A stretch of DNA of 64,000 nucleotides from positions 62,001-126,000 of the forward strand of contig JAHLKC010000077.1 of assembly GCA_025449115.1 (NCBI GenBank), read 5' to 3'. The stretch comes from Chytridium lagenaria. Taxonomy: Eukaryota > Chytridiomycota > Chytridiomycetes > Chytridiales > Chytridiaceae. Numbering within the stretch: the stretch's first letter is position 1; every line of letters begins with the position of its first letter. This document shows positions 52,067 through 63,200 of the stretch, in pieces. The notes under the pieces were generated by a model. It ran no database searches and was not told the DNA's origin. It was given only the letters and a program-made list of their open reading frames with translations. A program made the position numbers and the translations under genes.

Positions 52067-53772
52067 ATGAGCAAAGGATTGGTTAAGCTGAAGCAAATTG
52101 ATCTCCAGGACTCCAACGTAAGTGCGCATTCGTACTCGCATCGTAGCGCGGGCGGCATCCGTTCCCGTCATCCTCTTGCTTGGATAATGATCATGTAAAC
52201 TCTTCTTCCTCGAAACATAGATTGCCAACCTTGGAACGGATTTGGAGAAAAAGGCACGCTTGACCGCTTCACAAGGAGAGGAGGCATGGAAGGGTGTCGG
52301 AACCAAGGTTGGACTTCGTGTCTGGAGGATCGAGCAATTTAAGGTACATAGCCATCCATCTTCACCTTTGCGATCTCAAGGTTACTTATTCTTGACCTCT
52401 GTTGCATTCAGGTTGTTGCATGGCCCGAGTCGGAGTATGGCTCTTTCTATTCAGGTATGTCCCCCCCTGATTCTGGAGCCGTACTAACCTCTGGCGTTTT
52501 AAATCTCTCTCTAATCTACCTTTACATTCCTAGGCGACTCCTACATCGTGATCAACGTGAGTTTGCAGGGACTATCGGTTGAATGACATAACTGACATGT
52601 TTACTGTTGAATATGAATGCAGACATACAAGAAGCCCGACCTTGACACGCTTTTTCACGACATTCACTTCTGGCTTGGTCTTTCCACCAGTCAGGATGAG
52701 GCGTAAGTTTTCAAACCTCTGACGCATTCTGACTTACAAGTGGAACCGCTGCTTATAAAACTGTCGAGCTCGATGACTTCCTTGGCACTGTCCCCGTTCA
52801 GCACAGGGAAGTCCAGGGTTTTGAAAGCAACCTGTTCCTCTCCTACTTTAAGGAGTTCGAGGTAGACACATCAAAGCTTAGCTTACAACTAACGTCATGC
52901 TTAGGTCCAGGAAGGCGGTGTCGAATCCGGCTTCCGTCATGTGAAGCCCGAGGAGTACCGTCCCCGTCTCTTCCAGGTCCGCGTCAACCCTGGTCGTCGC
53001 GGCGACTCTGGTCTCGTCATCCGCGAAGTCCCCACCACTTACAAGTCCCTCAACTCAGGCGATGTCTTCATCTATGACTCGGGTGTTTCTGTTTTCCAAT
53101 GGAACGGCAAGTCTGCTTCTGGTATTGAGAAGGCCAAGGCCGCCGAGTTCTCGAGGAAGTTGTCGGATGACCGTAAGGGATTGGCCAAGGTCAAGGTTGT
53201 TGATGAAGGAGATTCGGATGTATCCGCTTTCTACACCGCTATCGGTGGGTTTGGACCTATTACCTCTGCGGAGGAGGCGGACAAAGCGCGTCAGCCTGCT
53301 CCATTCGAAAAGACTTTGCTCAGGTGAGTGGAATTTTTTGCTTCGTCTTTTTGTTGCTAAACATCCTTGTAAAGGCTTTCCAACGCCTCTGGACACCTTT
53401 CTTTCAAGGAGGAGGCCAAAGGCGCCATCAAGAAGGCCTCAATTTGATTCTAAGGATGTCTTCGTTTTTGACACTGGTGTTCATGGTAAGAGAAATGAGT
53501 AATGATTCGTACCATAACTTCTATCAACAGTCTTTGTTTGGATCGGCAAAGGTGCCAGCAGCGAAGAGAAGAAGTCATCGCTTCAGTACGCGATTGTGAG
53601 TACAGATCATCTTTTTCGTTCGTTCAATTCCACTCATAAATTTTTATAGGAATACCTTAAATTCAACCACCGTCCTTTGACCCTCCCCGTCTCTCGTTTG
53701 ATCGAAGGCGGAGAATCCCAGAGCGCCGAATTCAGTGCTGCTCTCACGCCTAATCGAATTTTATTTGTGTAA
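52067..53772 (+). CDS. Severin/gelsolin-family actin-severing protein
   Basis: This is a three-repeat gelsolin-family protein (severin/fragmin type), a calcium-dependent actin severing and capping protein. It starts at 52067 ([17 protein letters not shown]). After an intron it reads [20 protein letters not shown], then [40 protein letters not shown] and [20 protein letters not shown] (repeat 1). Then come [20 protein letters not shown] and [20 protein letters not shown], with [19 protein letters not shown] (repeat 2). The third repeat is shorter: [36 protein letters not shown], ending LTPNRILFV (TAA 53770). HDIHFWLG and the GDSYIV block are diagnostic. One frame disturbance lies near 53445. 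Introns are short and frequent, and length of about 370 residues equals severin. The TIR-domain gene starts only 90 bases after the stop. Confidence 0.92.
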
Positions 53773-53861
53773 ATGTTTTTGGAGGTCTTTTGGAAACCTC
53801 ATTAAAAAATAAAGACCGCAGATTTACATGGTTGTGGTTTGCGGAATTATCGTTTTAGAGC

Positions 53862-55889
53862 ATGGGTTCTGGAGCATCAAGAGTCAGCAACGTTCATACT
53901 GTCCCAAAGACAAAGTCCCTGCAACCCTTCCTATCACCGATAAAGCCCAGGATGAAGAGGATCTTTGGGAGTCCGCATCGACCCCACACGTCACCTATGT
54001 TTCGCGTGATAAGTGAAGTCGACAAAGTAGCTGCAAAGAGCCGAGCCTCTGCTGCGACTAAACAGGCTGACATTCCAGCTGGAAACGGAAAGGATGATGA
54101 TGTTTCGGAAAGACCTCACACGTCACCCTTCTTTCGTGTGATGCAGGGTGCTGACACTGACAACTCCACACGGGTGCGACAGCCCAAACCTCTTCCCCCA
54201 CCGCCCACACAAGAGCCACCGCCATTAAGAAAGATACATCCCGAAGAAACCTTACAGATTCCCGCATCCTCTCGCGCCGATGATGTTTTTGAAAACGTGG
54301 CGAGTGAAACCGATAAATATGGATCGATAGATGTCATGATTTCGCTACACTGTGGGTCAATGTCAACTTCAGCTTCGTGGCTTAAATGTGAGCTGGAGAA
54401 GCGAGGGATTCTGTCTGGGCTTGTATAAGCAATATTGAGGGTGGGGAAGATTACGTGAGTTTGTTGCAATGATGTGTTCTAAAGGGAATTAGCGAGAAGG
54501 AATCTACGCGGCGGTCAAATCATGTCGTGTGTTCCTACCTCTAATTAACCTTCAATGGTCTCAAAGCGGTGAATGTGAGCTCTTAATTTTAGGCATAATT
54601 AATCATTCAGGCGAGATAGAGTATCTATTAGCATTGAGGCTGAATCTCATATCCCACGACTCTGGCAAAACAGCAGACATATCAAACTTCAAACGGCGCA
54701 ACCATTCCCGGCATTCGTAGACCAGCGATACTACCTGTAAAGTTTCCAAACGTGTCATGGAACGATAACCCCAAAATTGAGCAAGTCAGCAAAATTCCAT
54801 TTACTTTACAAAGCTAAGCTCTAACTTTTACCTTTCTAATCACAGCTAAGCACCACCACAAACTTTCTAGTAAGTCAATATATATAACACTGAATTTAAA
54901 AGAATATCAGGTATCCGAAAATGATAGCCTCGTTTACGAGGGCAATAATCTCTTCCTTTCCAAAGTCATCGCTGGTCTCCGCAACCTCGGAATAAGGGTT
55001 CAACGTCTTCCAACAGATCCCGACCACATGCCCATCCTCCGTCGTCCTCTCAACCAATCCATTAGTCCCGTGTCCCTCGCCCAACAAGTGATATCTGGTA
55101 TCCAATACCAGCTACAAAAACACTCAGGACCTTTTTACGTTAATTTCCAACGGGAGTGGACCCAACGGCATCGCTGGTGCCCAGAACGGTATGTCATTTC
55201 TGGAACCATTCGCTTTGGAAGATCTGAAGCAGCAATACCTGGGTTACTGCAGTATTGAGCGGATGGGCTGCGAGGTGATTTGGAGTTTGGAGTTTAAGAT
55301 ATGTGTGAAGAAGAAGATAAGCGTCGAAGAAAAGATTGTTCCCATTACGGGAACAATGATCGCGCGGCCAGAACATGTAATCAAGGTCACATACATTACA
55401 TTAATACAACTAACTTTTCCTTCAGATCTCTACAACATCAGACGCCGAGGTCTCTCTCCAAAAATTTCAACTCCACATCAACAAGAATCATTTCGCAGTT
55501 GCCCATCTGAGTGGTCGTTACTTTCGGCACGCGGTCTTGCACAACTGGACGCCACCCACAAGGACGATGAACAAAACTTGATCCGGCTGTGTCGTTATAG
55601 AGTCATTTTGGATCGCGGAAACGGAGACAGAAGTCATATCGGGAAACGCGCGTTTGGTGTGTTCCAGCCTTTGCCGGAAACAGGAACGGATGTTGGAGTT
55701 ATTGATTCTAATGACTGGACGCCACAGTCCGACTCGTCAATACCTTTTAATAACTTCATTATAACTAAAAGAACTTTAATTTGCCTGTATACACACACAG
55801 AGAGTTTTGTGAAGTGTGATGCTGCGGAACATAATAAATGCACGTTAATCGGGATACTTATTGGTGAAAGTGGTGATCTTATCTTATGA
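53862..55889 (+). CDS. N-myristoylated TIR-domain protein
   Basis: The predicted protein carries a TIR domain. It starts at 53862 with MGSGASRVS, fitting N-myristoylation (Gly2, Ser6) and hence membrane attachment. Residues 10-150 are disordered, with the motif RPHTSPMFRV at about residue 39 repeated as RPHTSPFFRV near 83, then a proline run (KPLPPPPTQEPPPLRK). The TIR starts near 54320: YGSIDVMISLHCGS (strand A), SASWLKCELEKRG (helix A), CVWACISNIEGGEDY (strand B and loop), a short intron and one missing base, then GIYAAVKSCRVFLPLINLQW. After that comes SQSGECE joined to IEYLLALRLN, which supplies the glutamate expected in an NAD-cleaving TIR, and RPAILPVKFPNVSWND. Downstream exons (54900-55260) read SLVYEGNNLFLSKVIAGLRN and FYVNFQREWTQRHRW, with no known domain. 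The C-terminal frame to 55889 is uncertain. Bacterial, plant and animal TIRs signal in immunity or cleave NAD; the role here is unknown. Confidence 0.6.
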
Positions 55890-56643
55890 GGGGCTTATTT
55901 TGTGCAAACATCAAATTGAAAAGATTCTTGAAAAATAACATAGTCGCAAAATATTACTTAGAACTAATAGGATTTTTATAACTAATATAATATTGAAAAA
56001 AAGCAGAAACTCACCTCGGAAAGATATTCTGTGATAGTCAAAATTTCCTTCCCCCTTTAGATGTATATTTTCACTCCATTCAAAGGCTCAAGATCTTTTT
56101 CACGGTTCACGTCGCGTCGTCGCGTCGTCTTGTTACACAAAAACATTGTCATGAATGCAGAATCGAATTGTCAAGGCCTATAGATTTCGCCATTGACAAT
56201 TCTTATTTGCAAAACAACCCGTTTTGACGTCCTTCCAATTCCTTGCGTCGTCAACCATCCATACCCCCATCAGACGGCTACGCTAAAAAGGTAGTTATAA
56301 CCACACCCCTTCTCATATATGCAGAGCTACGGGGATCCTAAAGGTCTTTTTATATAGCGTGCGATCCTTGGTGAAGAGCTCACGTGGTTGTTGCAGGCAT
56401 CTCCAGAAAGGACAACACAAAACATCCGTTGTGCATCCATCAGCTGTCGAACGAAAAGGCGTTCAATACCACCTTTTTTCACGAAACCTCGAGTAACTGG
56501 ACTCCGTAAGACTCACTGCCGTGAACGACTTAGTAAGGTAATGATCCGTTCCAGTGAGACTGTCCATTGTTGTTGTGACCGAGTTTGACAGCCATAGCTA
56601 ACAAACCATCACCAAACCTACCTTCAACAGAAATCACATTATC
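55890..56643. other. Spacer upstream of zinc-finger gene
   Basis: About 750 bases with no supported gene. It includes a GTCGCGTCGTCGCGTCGTC short repeat (about 56110-56128). A plus-strand open frame (56388-56588) lacks features. The promoter of the zinc-finger factor should lie here. Confidence 0.4.
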
Positions 56644-59150
56644 ATGACGCTAGACACATCCACAGTTCTGGTACGAGAACCACCTGGACCTTGGACATGG
56701 GAATCCAACGCCCCACCCCAACCCACAGTGGATGTCACGACTTTTCAAGATCGCACGCAGGACATTGATCCTTTATCTACGTCCCACCTATCCAAGACTT
56801 ACGACACCAGCAGCCTTCACCTCAATATCCCCACTCAATCCTCGCTCCATCACACATCGACGCCTCCCATCTGCACCTCTCCCATCTCCCTGGTTAACCC
56901 TTCAATGGAAACCGCAACAGTTACAAACCAGCCCCAAGAAATGTTCGACTCTTCCATCTTTCTCCGCAGAAATCATCCTCCATCCTCTTTTGGCGCACTA
57001 GTCCGTTCAAAGAACATGACGTGTGGGACAATATTAGCTCCAACGACCCCAACAACCCCTCCGCATCATCAATGACCCTCACCGACGCATCAAGACTTCC
57101 AGGCATGCGTGAATTGATGGCACGGTGTAACGATTCCTCAGGTTTTAGAAGAGACGCCGCTATTGACTTACCCGCTGACGTGACTGACACCACTACAACC
57201 GTCACGGTGAACTCTCTTCTTAAATCCACAAGCGCCTTGAACGCGTTTTCAGAGATTGCGGGTGCGTCCACCTCTATCAACATTGGAGCTCCCTTGGCGT
57301 TCAACCCACAAAGCAATGCACCGCTTGATGGGCAACGCTTTCCAGCATGGATATGTTTATCAACTCTTCTGGGGTTTTAAGTATGAGATCGCCTGGTTCA
57401 GGATCCGACAAGGCCACGAGTCCATCTTCTTTGGCTGCTTTTAGCTCAAGGCAACCAGAGAAGATTGAACAGACACCTTCAGCCAATGGCCTCTCTACAA
57501 GTCCAACCGTAAACGTCAATCAATTCGTCGCTAGTCAGACTCTTCTGCCTGATGGTGCGTCTCTTAGTCTAATGGAAGTGAGAACATCGCCTAAAACAAA
57601 GGATCAACGCAAAGAGTCTCCTTCTCACGCCAAGAGTAAGAAGGCGGTCGTGAAAAAATCAGGATCTACTCCCACGTCCTCACCTTCTGATCAAAAGTCC
57701 TCTCAAAGTGCATCTCACGCCGGGAATTCCCAAGGTAGCCTTACCGCCACCGCCGCTCCTCTAGACACCTTCACCTCTATGGCCTTACAACAACCCCCAC
57801 CACGGTGTCGGTGGCATGACCAACACTTTTGGCGACAGCACATCAGGGTGGCCAACCAAACCCTCGAATCTTCCCATCCGCACTCAGACCCCACAGCAAC
57901 CCACATGAATGGCTGGATGATTAAATGAACACTCCAGCTCATCCTCCACCTCCTCATCCATTGATTTCTCGGGCAACGGGGTGGTCTCCCTTTGTCTATG
58001 ATGTATCCACCCCAAACCCACAGCCATGATTACGGCAGCCCTCAAAGCAGTTACATGGGTCAAAACTCCGGAAACCCTAACACCGGGATTGGCGCCGCAA
58101 CTCAAGGGTTGTTGGGTGGAAATAGCGGGTTTGGAGGTCACGGACCCTCACCAGGGATGTTATGGGCGGTTGAACAAGAAGGCGAAGATTCCGAAAGTCT
58201 CGTGGTGGGCTTAAATGCCATTTCAGACGAGCCTGATCATGATGGTATCGTCGACCCTTATTACTATGGTTTAGATCCACGCACTGCTGCTGCTCATGCA
58301 GCAGGAGCAGCCGCTGGTAACATGAACGCTCACGGTGGTAACACTGGCAATCAAACTGGACCAGAAACCCACCCTAACATGTTTTACCCTCCAACCCCCA
58401 TCTCCTCCTCTTCCTCATCCTCAACTCCCTCCTCCTCCCAATATTTCCCAAAACCTCACGGAAAGCACCCATACCCAAACATGGGTACCCCACAATGCCC
58501 CCTCACTTTCACACTGGAAATGGCAACGAAAACCCTTACCACCACCCTCCCTACTTTGGTTATGGTCTACCTCCTTTTCCTCAACACCCTTCTCACCCAA
58601 TAGACATGCACCACATGGATCATTTTAATACCCTCAATATGAACATCACCCCTCCTCACCATAAACCCCCCTGGAGGGAACCATGACCCCTCCTTTTACT
58701 CCATGCCCCTTACAATGATGCCCGATAACTCTCATCCCCGTACAACATCCTCCAACACCTCCACAACAACCACAACCACAACCCCTGCATCATCCCGTCG
58801 TACCCGCACATCCCGCTCCCCACCCACAGGGGAATGACGGGTACGACAACGCGTGATGCATCGCCACGTCGGTATTTATGTCAAGTGTGCTCAAAACGGT
58901 TCACGCGACCATCGACCCTTCGAACTCACATGAACTCGCACACTGGTGAACGCCCATTTGCATGCCCTACTCAAGGATGTGGATGAGGTTTACGGTGCTG
59001 AGTAACTTGAAACGGCATATGAGAATTGTCCGCCTGCCGGAGGAGTGGGGCTATGGGGGTGGTGGGATGGGGAGTGGCGTCGGACCAGGAAGAATGGAGG
59101 GGATGATGGGGGCGATACCGCCGCCTCCTCCCATGAGGGAGGGAGGATGA
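56644..59150 (+). CDS. C2H2 zinc-finger transcription factor
   Basis: This is a nuclear DNA-binding protein with two C-terminal C2H2 fingers. A long disordered N-terminal region rich in Ser, Thr, Pro and Asn (56644 to about 58830) is split over several frames by single-base slips (near 57030, 57340, 57830-57990, 58500, 58680 and 58960). Readable pieces include [70 protein letters not shown] and a His/Pro-rich run. Finger 1 (near 58887) is [20 protein letters not shown] with HTGERPF, and finger 2 is [19 protein letters not shown]. The linker TGERPF and the [16 protein letters not shown] pair resemble fungal morphology regulators of the Con7/Azf1 type. A Gly/Pro tail ends PPPPMREGG. The start at 56644 is the first ATG of a good frame. 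Which slips are errors and which are introns is not resolved, so only the fingers and overall extent are firm. Confidence 0.7.
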
Positions 59151-60211
59151 AACTTGGCGGTAAATGTCATGGGGATAGTGAAAGCCAACGAACCCTGGAC
59201 ATCATGAAGATTATTTATTTATTTTTCATTTTTTTTCTTTTTCTCCCGCACTTTTGCCTTTTTTTCTTTTCTTGTTGCTTTTAATGCCTTCTTGAACCTA
59301 CGTGTTTTAATGTTAATGAGAGACTCCATTTCCGGGGAGCTCCTCACCTTTTTCTTCATTATTTTTTTACTGTTGTGCTTGATGAATCGGTTTATCCTCC
59401 GTACCTTCCCGCTTTTTTTGTTTTCGCCGTCGGGCACAACCCCAGCCTTTCATGCAATTTTTATGGAATTAGCCCCCCACCCTATAATCCCGTCCATTTA
59501 AAAGTTCACCACCTCTTTTATATTATTTATTCAAGCCTACCTATTACACCCTTTTCCTTGTTACTTTAGAGATAGAGACTTACAATTTTTCGTCAACCTG
59601 TAAACAGTACCCGCCGTCGTTTAAGAAGTTTAGAGATACAATAAAACGCTAAAGACGTATATAATGTCATTCATAAACTTCTATATTGACACGTAGAGGC
59701 GGTAACTCGACTTCAAAAAATAACCCCATCATCCTTCTCTTTGCTTTTAAAGCTAAATAAAAATATTGTTTTAAGTTGAATATAAAATTGTAATAATACC
59801 ATACCGCTATACTATTGTTCGATACTAGATTATTCGCATGGTTTATCGAGTATAGTAAAATTTAAGTAAAGTCGGTCTTCCACGTGGGCAGAAAAGGAGT
59901 CTACTGATGGTTTAATGGCTAAAATAAAGGGTCGACATTCACAAGCAACTCATCTTTTCGCGCAATGACGCCGTTTTAAAAGTAAAAACATACATAGCAG
60001 GGTTTTCAGTCGATATTTACACAACTGTAAAAAACCTCCCAAAAAAAAGAATAAAATAATATAGAGTGTATGAAGTAATTTCCATATTTAGAATTATTTT
60101 ACAGGGTTTTTCTACAGGAGAGCAATGATACAGAAATAAAAGCACACGCAAAAGAGGAGGCGCTTTAATCAGGAGTCAAAAAAAATTAAAAGAATAACAA
60201 AAAATTTCACG
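59151..60211. other. AT-rich convergent 3' spacer
   Basis: About 1 kb of AT-rich DNA with long T runs between the convergent zinc-finger and kinase genes. No ORF with domain character, RNA gene or repeat family is seen. It contains both 3' ends. Confidence 0.5.
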
Positions 60212-63200
60212 TTAAGGTCTAGGTTCCTCCATCTTCTTCAACCTTTCCTCGAGTTCCTTCACCCTCCCCCTCAACATTTCCAGCTCTTCCCTTCGCATTC
60301 ACATCGTCACTCACAACATCCCCATCTCCAACTTGCACCACCACCTCCCTCTTTTCCATCGACGAGGGCGAAGCCAAAGCCTCAGAAGAAGTCTCACTCG
60401 AGCCCCTCGAATGCGGATGCACAACCGCCGCAAAAGCAGCAGCGATCCGTTGAACCACGCCGGGTTTCTTTGGAGTCTCAACCGACATCGACACGTCTGT
60501 CGTGGTCGTCCCACTTTCTGTTGTCGCAATTGGTTTTACTGATGGCGTCCGGGATCGCGATTTCGCGGTTCCGCCAAATAGGAATGACGACGACCTTGTC
60601 GTTCAGTTGAAGTCTCTGAAGATACCGGTTTAGTGGGTAGTTTAATTTCATCGGCGGTTTGGGTACCGGATTCTGTCACGGAGATGACGCGGGTGTCGGT
60701 ATGTGAATCTGCGGAGCTTATTCGAGTGGAAACCCAATTGGGCATATCGTCACGGTATGGAGGGACGATGAAGTTGTCGTGGATGAAAATGAGGTTGAGA
60801 TGGAGCTTGAATGTGTCATGGTTATGTCTGGCATGGGTCGGAAAAAATCTAGGTCAAGGACGTCACGAGCTGACGGTCTTTTGGTTGGGTCGTCGGACAT
60901 GAGCCAAAGAATCAAGGTTGCCTAAAGAGCTTTTGTTAGCTTATCTGAGACTAGCAACTGAATTCGAATGCCATTAAAACTCTCACCTCTTTCGGCCATC
61001 TCTTTACAAACCCATCTGGCATCACCCCAGTCCTCAACTTTGACAAAATCGTCGCCCGTTCCATCCCAGTCCCAAAAGGATGCAATACTCAAACAAAACA
61101 ATACCAAGCGAATACATGTCACTCTTTGAGGTATACGAGATGGACGTCGATGACAACTGCTCAGGCGACGCGTACGTAATAGTACCAACCCCTGCTGTTC
61201 TTTTCGAGCTTTCCTTCCCCTTTCGCTTCCCTTCCGTCTCCACCAGAGACGGGTCATCAGGTTCAGGAACAGCCAGAGACGTCATGGTGACTAACCCAAA
61301 ATCCCCAATTTTCCAATGTCCCTTAGGAACTAATTTCCGACCACGCATATCACAACCAGCCCCCCCCACCACCATTTCTCAAACCCCTTTGAAAGCGGTA
61401 AGCAATCAGAATAATGACGAGACGGCGTGGAAGCTGCAATTCCTGATGGTGAGAATGATGCCAAAGATGGGTCTTTGGAGCGTGCACGTTCCCATACCTC
61501 GCGTCGTGATGCAGGGTCTTCCTCGTTAGGAACCCAGAACAGATTCTTTGGCGCGATATCACGATGAATGCAATTTTGCTCATGAACGTAAGAGAGTCCC
61601 TCGCAAACATCTTTAAAAATTCCAAGACATTCGTTCAGGTCAATTAGATCCAATGGCGACGTGATGGGACGATGCATTTGAAACGTCACCGAGCGATATA
61701 TCGGATGGATCCGATCGTAACGGAAAGGAGGAGGATAACGGTGTGGACATGGGAGTGGAAGAGGAGGAGTATTGGTTGCAGACCGGCCTGAGAACGAGAG
61801 TTGAGATGCAAACTCTTCCGGCTTAACCATGGCGTCAATGAGAACCTTGTTTCGGGCAACCAGGTAATCCTGGAGGGTATGACCGCAAAGTTCCACTACA
61901 CACAAAAGAAAGACGAGATTCAATGATTAATGATTTAACGCCAACACGACTGTTAAACAGCACTATGAAAACACTTACTTTGAATAAATAACGTCAACTC
62001 TTTCGCCTTTATCTTCTTCTCCAAATCATCTTCCCCAAAATGCCTATTTGAAACCCTCGCCACCGCTAATCCATTCTTCCCCAACCGCGATCCCCCAGAC
62101 CCCAACCTCTTCCCCCTCCAAAGTCTCATCAGAATCCTCATCCCTCGACAACGTATGCAACGAAACCGATTCCGTCGACACAGTGTTCAGTGAACCCATC
62201 GGATGTCGATTTCCCAAGGCTTGAACCAATTGACCCATCTATTGGACGTATCCGTCGAGGCACGTCAATGGGTCGCGTGGTAGCTTGAGGTGAAACACTG
62301 CGATCGTCTTTGACTGGAGAGAATCCCCGAGGTCCTTTTGCTTCAAGATCTTCAAGATCCGTATCCCATTCTTCATCATCGGAAGTCTCGGATTTGACTC
62401 CTGCTTGCTTTAATTCACCGTCTCCACCCACCTTCCCCGTTTTCGTAAAACGAACACCATTTCCATCATCCCCATCCTCATCACTATCATCCTCCTCATC
62501 ATCATCATCCTCATCCTCATCCTCCTCATCATCATCCTCCCTCCGCCCTCCCTGACTCGTCTCAAACACAATCGAGACATCCGCATCAAACGTGTCCACC
62601 GTCATCCTCCTCCCAACCCCCATCGCCACAATCTCCTCGCCACTCGACTCCAACTCTGACGAAGACTCTGACGACGAAGACGAAGATACGGCCATAGGCG
62701 CCACATGTTCAACCCAACAACCATAATACCGAACAACATTAGGATGCGAAAGCCTCGCTTGAACCTTCACCTCCCTCAATATCTTTTCAAGCCCGTCAAC
62801 AAGCGCACCCCCAGGACCTTGCGCAGCAGGCATCTCCTTCCCCAACACATCACTCAAATCATCACCCCCCAAAAGCACAGGCGGTGCAGCAGGAGACGAC
62901 GCAGCAAATGCCTGTCTCCCTCGTCGCGGTGATCCAGCCGGACTTTCCGTAACCGTCGCTCCCCCCCTCCGCGGCGATCCACCCAAACTCTCCACACCAC
63001 CAAGCGCCGTAGGTCTACCCCTCAGCGGCGACCCAGCCACACTCTCCTGTGCATCAACTTTACTCTTCCGCGAAGCCGTAGGTGGCGGTGACCTCAACCT
63101 AATCCTCTTAACCGCATATTCCACCCCATCCAATTTATTCCTCGCACACATCACCTTCCCAAACGCCCCTCTCCCCAACGGCCTGACTTCATCAAAATCC

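Noticed and set aside
56388..56588. Small plus-strand ORF before the zinc-finger gene
   Set aside because: Cys/Arg/Thr-rich without domain; likely chance in the leader region.
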